From positions 2,736,001-2,800,000 of the forward strand of contig WPIO01000039.1 in the NCBI GenBank assembly GCA_009760855.2: a stretch of DNA of 64,000 bases, given 5' to 3'. A program made the position numbers and the translations under genes. Under the pieces are notes generated by a model. It was not told the origin of the DNA and made no database searches. It was given only the letters and a program-made list of their open reading frames with translations. Origin of the DNA: Cristatella mucedo (Eukaryota > Bryozoa > Phylactolaemata > Cristatellidae). Numbering within the stretch: the first letter of the stretch is position 1; each line of letters begins with the position of its first letter. Shown here in pieces: positions 60,341 through 64,000 of the stretch.

Positions 60341-63180
60341 CATCACTCGCCCGAGAATTCGACGAATTACCGCAATCCACTCTAATTAGGGTAGCAACGG
60401 CGAGACGGAAGCGTTGCCGAGCTCAAATTGTTCACTGATATATTAGTACACGTTCGAATTTATCTGTCCACAAAACTTTATGTCGCTTCGCGCGCGCGAA
60501 CTTAAGCAAATGAGCTTTGGCGCCGGATGCCCGTAACGCAATCCATTCTAGTTCTCGTCAAATCCACCCCAAATCTGCTGCGAATAGCTATAAAAAGTCT
60601 GGAATATCAAACTACGCTACACGCACAATGTACCCAGAAAATTTCGCGAGATTCCACTCACGCGTTTCACGAAACCCACTGAATTAAGATTGCAGTGGCC
60701 CAGGCCAATACCGCAATCTACCACAATCCGCCGCAATCCACTGCATTCCACCAGGCAACGAAAGAAATCCTGATCGAAAAGCTCCTGTTTTGATTGCATA
60801 TGACAGCACACTCTGCGAAAATTGCATTAAAAATTTCGCTTACATTGGCACGGCCGTTCTCTTGCAATGCGCTGCAATCGACTGCAGTAGCCTGGGCCAA
60901 TACCGCTATCCACTTCAATCCACAGAATCCACCGCATCAAAACTCAAAATACGTTGCTCCGAGCTCCAGTTTGTATTGCATATTAAAGTGCACCGTGCTG
61001 TGTGCATAACCACGTAAAATAGAAAAAATTATGCAACCTCGCACTGTGGCAGTGGGCAGCAATCGCCTGAAATGACCTGTAAAACTACCGCAATCCACTC
61101 TATTCCAGTGCAAATCATCCTCAAATCGCCATCGCGAAGCTCTAATTGACATTGCATATAGGACTAGACTCAGTTCAAAGTGCATTCACAAAATTTCGCT
61201 CCATTGTGCACACGCGTTCTCATGCAATGAATTGCAATCGACTGCAACGACCCGGTCCCATACTGCAATCCTCCTCAATCCGCCGAAATCCGCTGCAATC
61301 TGTTACACAGCGACCAGAAAGCGTACACTAGAAGCTCTAATTATGATTGCATGCTGCTCTACTCTTCGGTTATTGTGTACTTGCATAACTTCACTGTAAT
61401 TGCCTCGGCCATTCTGCAGCAATGCACTGCAATCGACTGCAACTGCCCGGGCCGGTACATCAATGTGCCGCAACCCGCCGAAAAACGACCAGAATACGTA
61501 CACTTTGAGCTCTAATAGTGATTGCACGTTGCTCTAATTTTTGGTTATTGTGTAATCGCACAATGTAACAGCAATTGCCTCGACCATTTGGCAGCAATGC
61601 ACTGCAATTGACTGCAATGGCCCGGGCCAATACCTCAATTTACAGCAATCTGATGCAAAATGCCCTGAAATCGGTTTCGCAATGCTTTAATTTTTAATGC
61701 ATGTTACAAAGCACACTTAATAAAGTCAACCTCATCATTTTAGGCAGTTTCACTCGTACAATCTCGGGCAATGCATGGCAATCCACGGTAACGGCTCGGC
61801 TCGAAGCAGCAATCCACTACTATCCGTGGCAAGTTGACACTAAATTGGCTGCACGAAGTGCCAATTGTCATCGCATTTCACATTTCTTTGTGCTAAAAGT
61901 GAAATCATAGAACTTTCAAGCTATTTTGCACATTAATTGTCAACAATACACGGCAATTGACAGCAATGGCAGGGACCAATGCCAAAATCCGCGGCAAATC
62001 GACGAGAAATCGGCTACACCAAGCTCCAATTCACATTCCGCGTAACATCTCACTGCGTGCACACATACTTTCAACCAGCTCTGACCGATCAATTGTGGGC
62101 AATGCATGGCAACAGACGGCAATTACCCGGGCAAATACGGCAATCCATTATAGTCCATCGCAAATCACTGGAAAGTGACTGGGCCAAGATCAAATATATC
62201 TTACCTGTCACAGCCCACTGTGTTGAAAGTGTAATCAAACCCTTTCAACTAATCGCACACATACAATCACGAGCAATGAACGGCAATCGATAGCAATGTC
62301 CTGGGCCAATACCCCAATTACCGGTGAATTGAAGAGAAATTGGCAGCGAGGAAGCCTCAATTGTCATTACATATAACATTCCGCTGCATCCAAAGAAAAA
62401 CCGTGGAACTTTCAAGATGCTTTGTTTCGTAACTGTCAGCAATGCACGGCAATCAACAGCAATGGTAGGGGCCGATAGCGAAATCCATGGAAAATCGACA
62501 AGATTGGCTGCAATAAACTGCAACTCTCATTCCACGTAACATGTACCTGTGTGCGCGCATAATTTTCACCTATGGTACGCATTCAATCGACGGCAACCCA
62601 TGGCAATCGACGGCAATGGCCCGGGGAAATACGCCAATCTATAACGGAGTTACAAATGCACCGACAGTTGCTTAGAGAAGCTCCAAATTTTCTTGCGTAT
62701 TGCACTGCACTGCATTAAAAGTGCAGCCACATCCTTTTATACGATCGAAAAAGGCACAATCGAGGTCAATGCACGGCAATCGACGGCAATGGCCCGGTCT
62801 CTGCAGCAATCTGGTTCAAATTTACTGGAAATTGGCGGTTTGAATTTTTAATTATCCTACTACATAACGCTCACTGAGGGCGCGAATGCTGTCCTTTTTC
62901 GCGCTCAACCTTGGGCAATCCATGGCAATCGACGGCAATTGCCAGAGACAATACAGCAATCTGTGATTGTCTGTTACAAATACAAGCAAAGCTGGTGGGA
63001 GGAGATCACATTTTTCTTGCGTATGCATCAGTGTGCTGTATTAAAAGTGCAACCGCGTCTTATCAACCAATCTTTAACGTACATGTGAGGGCAATGCGCG
63101 GCAATCGACGGCAACAGCATGGGAAAATACGGAAATACTTGATACCCCTTTAAGCCAAATTATAATCAAATTAACAGTTT
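60340..63180. repeat. Satellite array, ~175-bp period, about 17 diverged monomers
   Basis: The core GCAATCGACGGCAATGGCCC (with variants) recurs at about 60874, 61059, 61234, 61429, 61604, 61778, 61953, 62109, 62283, 62449, 62603, 62776, 62925 and 63101. Spacings are 149-195 bp and most often 173-176. Three older units can be traced before that by the CGCAATCC block at 60370, 60538 and 60711. Each unit has GCAAT blocks about 10 bp apart, a GGCCCGGGCC-like palindrome, and a CTCCAATTGTCATTGCATAT-like second half. No coding frame crosses it. Monomers are strongly diverged from each other, so the array is old. Confidence 0.88.
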
Positions 63181-63184
63181 TGAG

Positions 63185-64000
63185 TGACAAACACATGAAT
63201 CTTTACGTTATATCTCACATATTCGCTCCATCACGACCCTGGCACTGCATACTCTGCTCTCCCCCGTTCTAATCGCACTCATTATTCCGATCTCTCATCT
63301 GCCTCGTCTTTTCTACAAACTGTTTCTTAAATTGGAATGTTGGATACCGTATGCACACCAAAACCCCTCGGGCTCTGTGTATGCCGTACAAATCTCTCCA
63401 GCGTAGCAATGCGCCTAGTCATCATGATTCTGCGCCGTTGCAGATGGCTAATCAAGTATAAACTGCGCAATTCTGAGCGGACCTGGACTGTAAGGAATTT
63501 TGAAAATGAAAACCCAGGATTCACTTTCTAGTTGTAAGTGCGGCCGCCTGTGTCGTCCTGCTGGTGCGGGATTTTTGCTGTTCGGCTTAAAAATCTACAA
63601 AACCGCAAGTTGTTTTTAAATTTGCCTTTTTGCTGCAGCTCGTATTTTCCGGCTTAATTCGAGTTTTCAGCGTCCCGTATTTCAAATTGTAGACCGTCGG
63701 TGGTCGATCCTTCTGCTCAATTGGACCGAGTCTACTGGAACTCGCCTCCACACTCTCTTCGTGCAGGCGCCCTAGCCTGTAACGCTGTCGCTCCTGGCAC
63801 TGCCAATGCTGACAGCACGTTCCAGCTTTTTGACCGCAGCAGGCGTAGAGTGTAGGTCAGCTGGAGGAAGGGCGAGTAGTAAACGCTGGTCTAAGGAGTA
63901 GGTAAGTGAGGACGGCCTCTGGCTGCCTGCTGTCATGACCTCGGTGTCGATCGATTGCTGTGCCGCAGAACCTCCTCACAGCGAGGCATCTCTTATTGCC
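63185..64000. other. Unique sequence after the satellite
   Basis: No GCAAT-type monomers continue after about 63180. A 64-codon frame at 63337-63531 is not recognised. Confidence 0.5.

Noticed and set aside
60340-63180. CRISPR-like reading of the regularly spaced repeats
   Set aside because: Units are diverged, about 175 bp long, and the 'spacers' are themselves related. The context is an animal genome, so satellite is the right reading.

Overview
The window is animal nuclear DNA. Its genes are split by GT-AG introns, it is full of non-LTR retrotransposon debris, tRNA-derived SINEs, microsatellites and one satellite array, and it has no operon-like structure. The only host genes I can support are three paralogous cytochrome P450s of the CYP3 type. 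The species cannot be named. The repeat content (L2-clade LINEs with ATT-repeat tails, tRNA-SINEs) and large introns suggest an invertebrate or early-branching chordate, but this is inference.

Layout: (1) 4.4-14.7 kb, plus strand: P450 gene A. Seven exons join in one open frame of 342 codons, from just before the F/G region through the heme loop. Its first four exons are not recognisable in the 4.4 kb upstream and may lie outside the window. (2) 24.0-32.8 kb, plus strand: P450 copy B, a pseudogene with a frameshift, several stops and a lost splice acceptor. (3) 41.7-57.4 kb, minus strand: P450 gene C. Eleven exons join in phase into 479 codons from the initiator Met to beyond the heme cysteine. 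Only a short terminal exon is unplaced. A and B are head to tail; C is inverted. Matching exon lengths and phases (83, 122, 247 and 138 bp identical between A and C) show they arose by local duplication.

The remaining space is mostly repeats. At least 25 L2-like LINE pieces lie on both strands, including one with endonuclease and reverse-transcriptase homology (6.5-8.8 kb), one with a 337-codon RT frame (44.5-45.8 kb) and one nested insertion (20.1-21.0 kb). A tRNA-derived SINE family carries a stem-loop just after its B box, and at least one other SINE ends in an L2-like tail. Long CT/GA, TA/TG/CA and CAG-type tracts sit in the P450 introns. At 60.3-63.2 kb there is a diverged satellite with a period near 175 bp, built from GCAAT blocks spaced about 10 bp apart.

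The P450 proteins would be ER-anchored monooxygenases. Gene C shows the N-terminal membrane anchor, proline-rich hinge, I-helix oxygen-binding motif, ExxR, PERF and heme-Cys loop. Substrates cannot be deduced.
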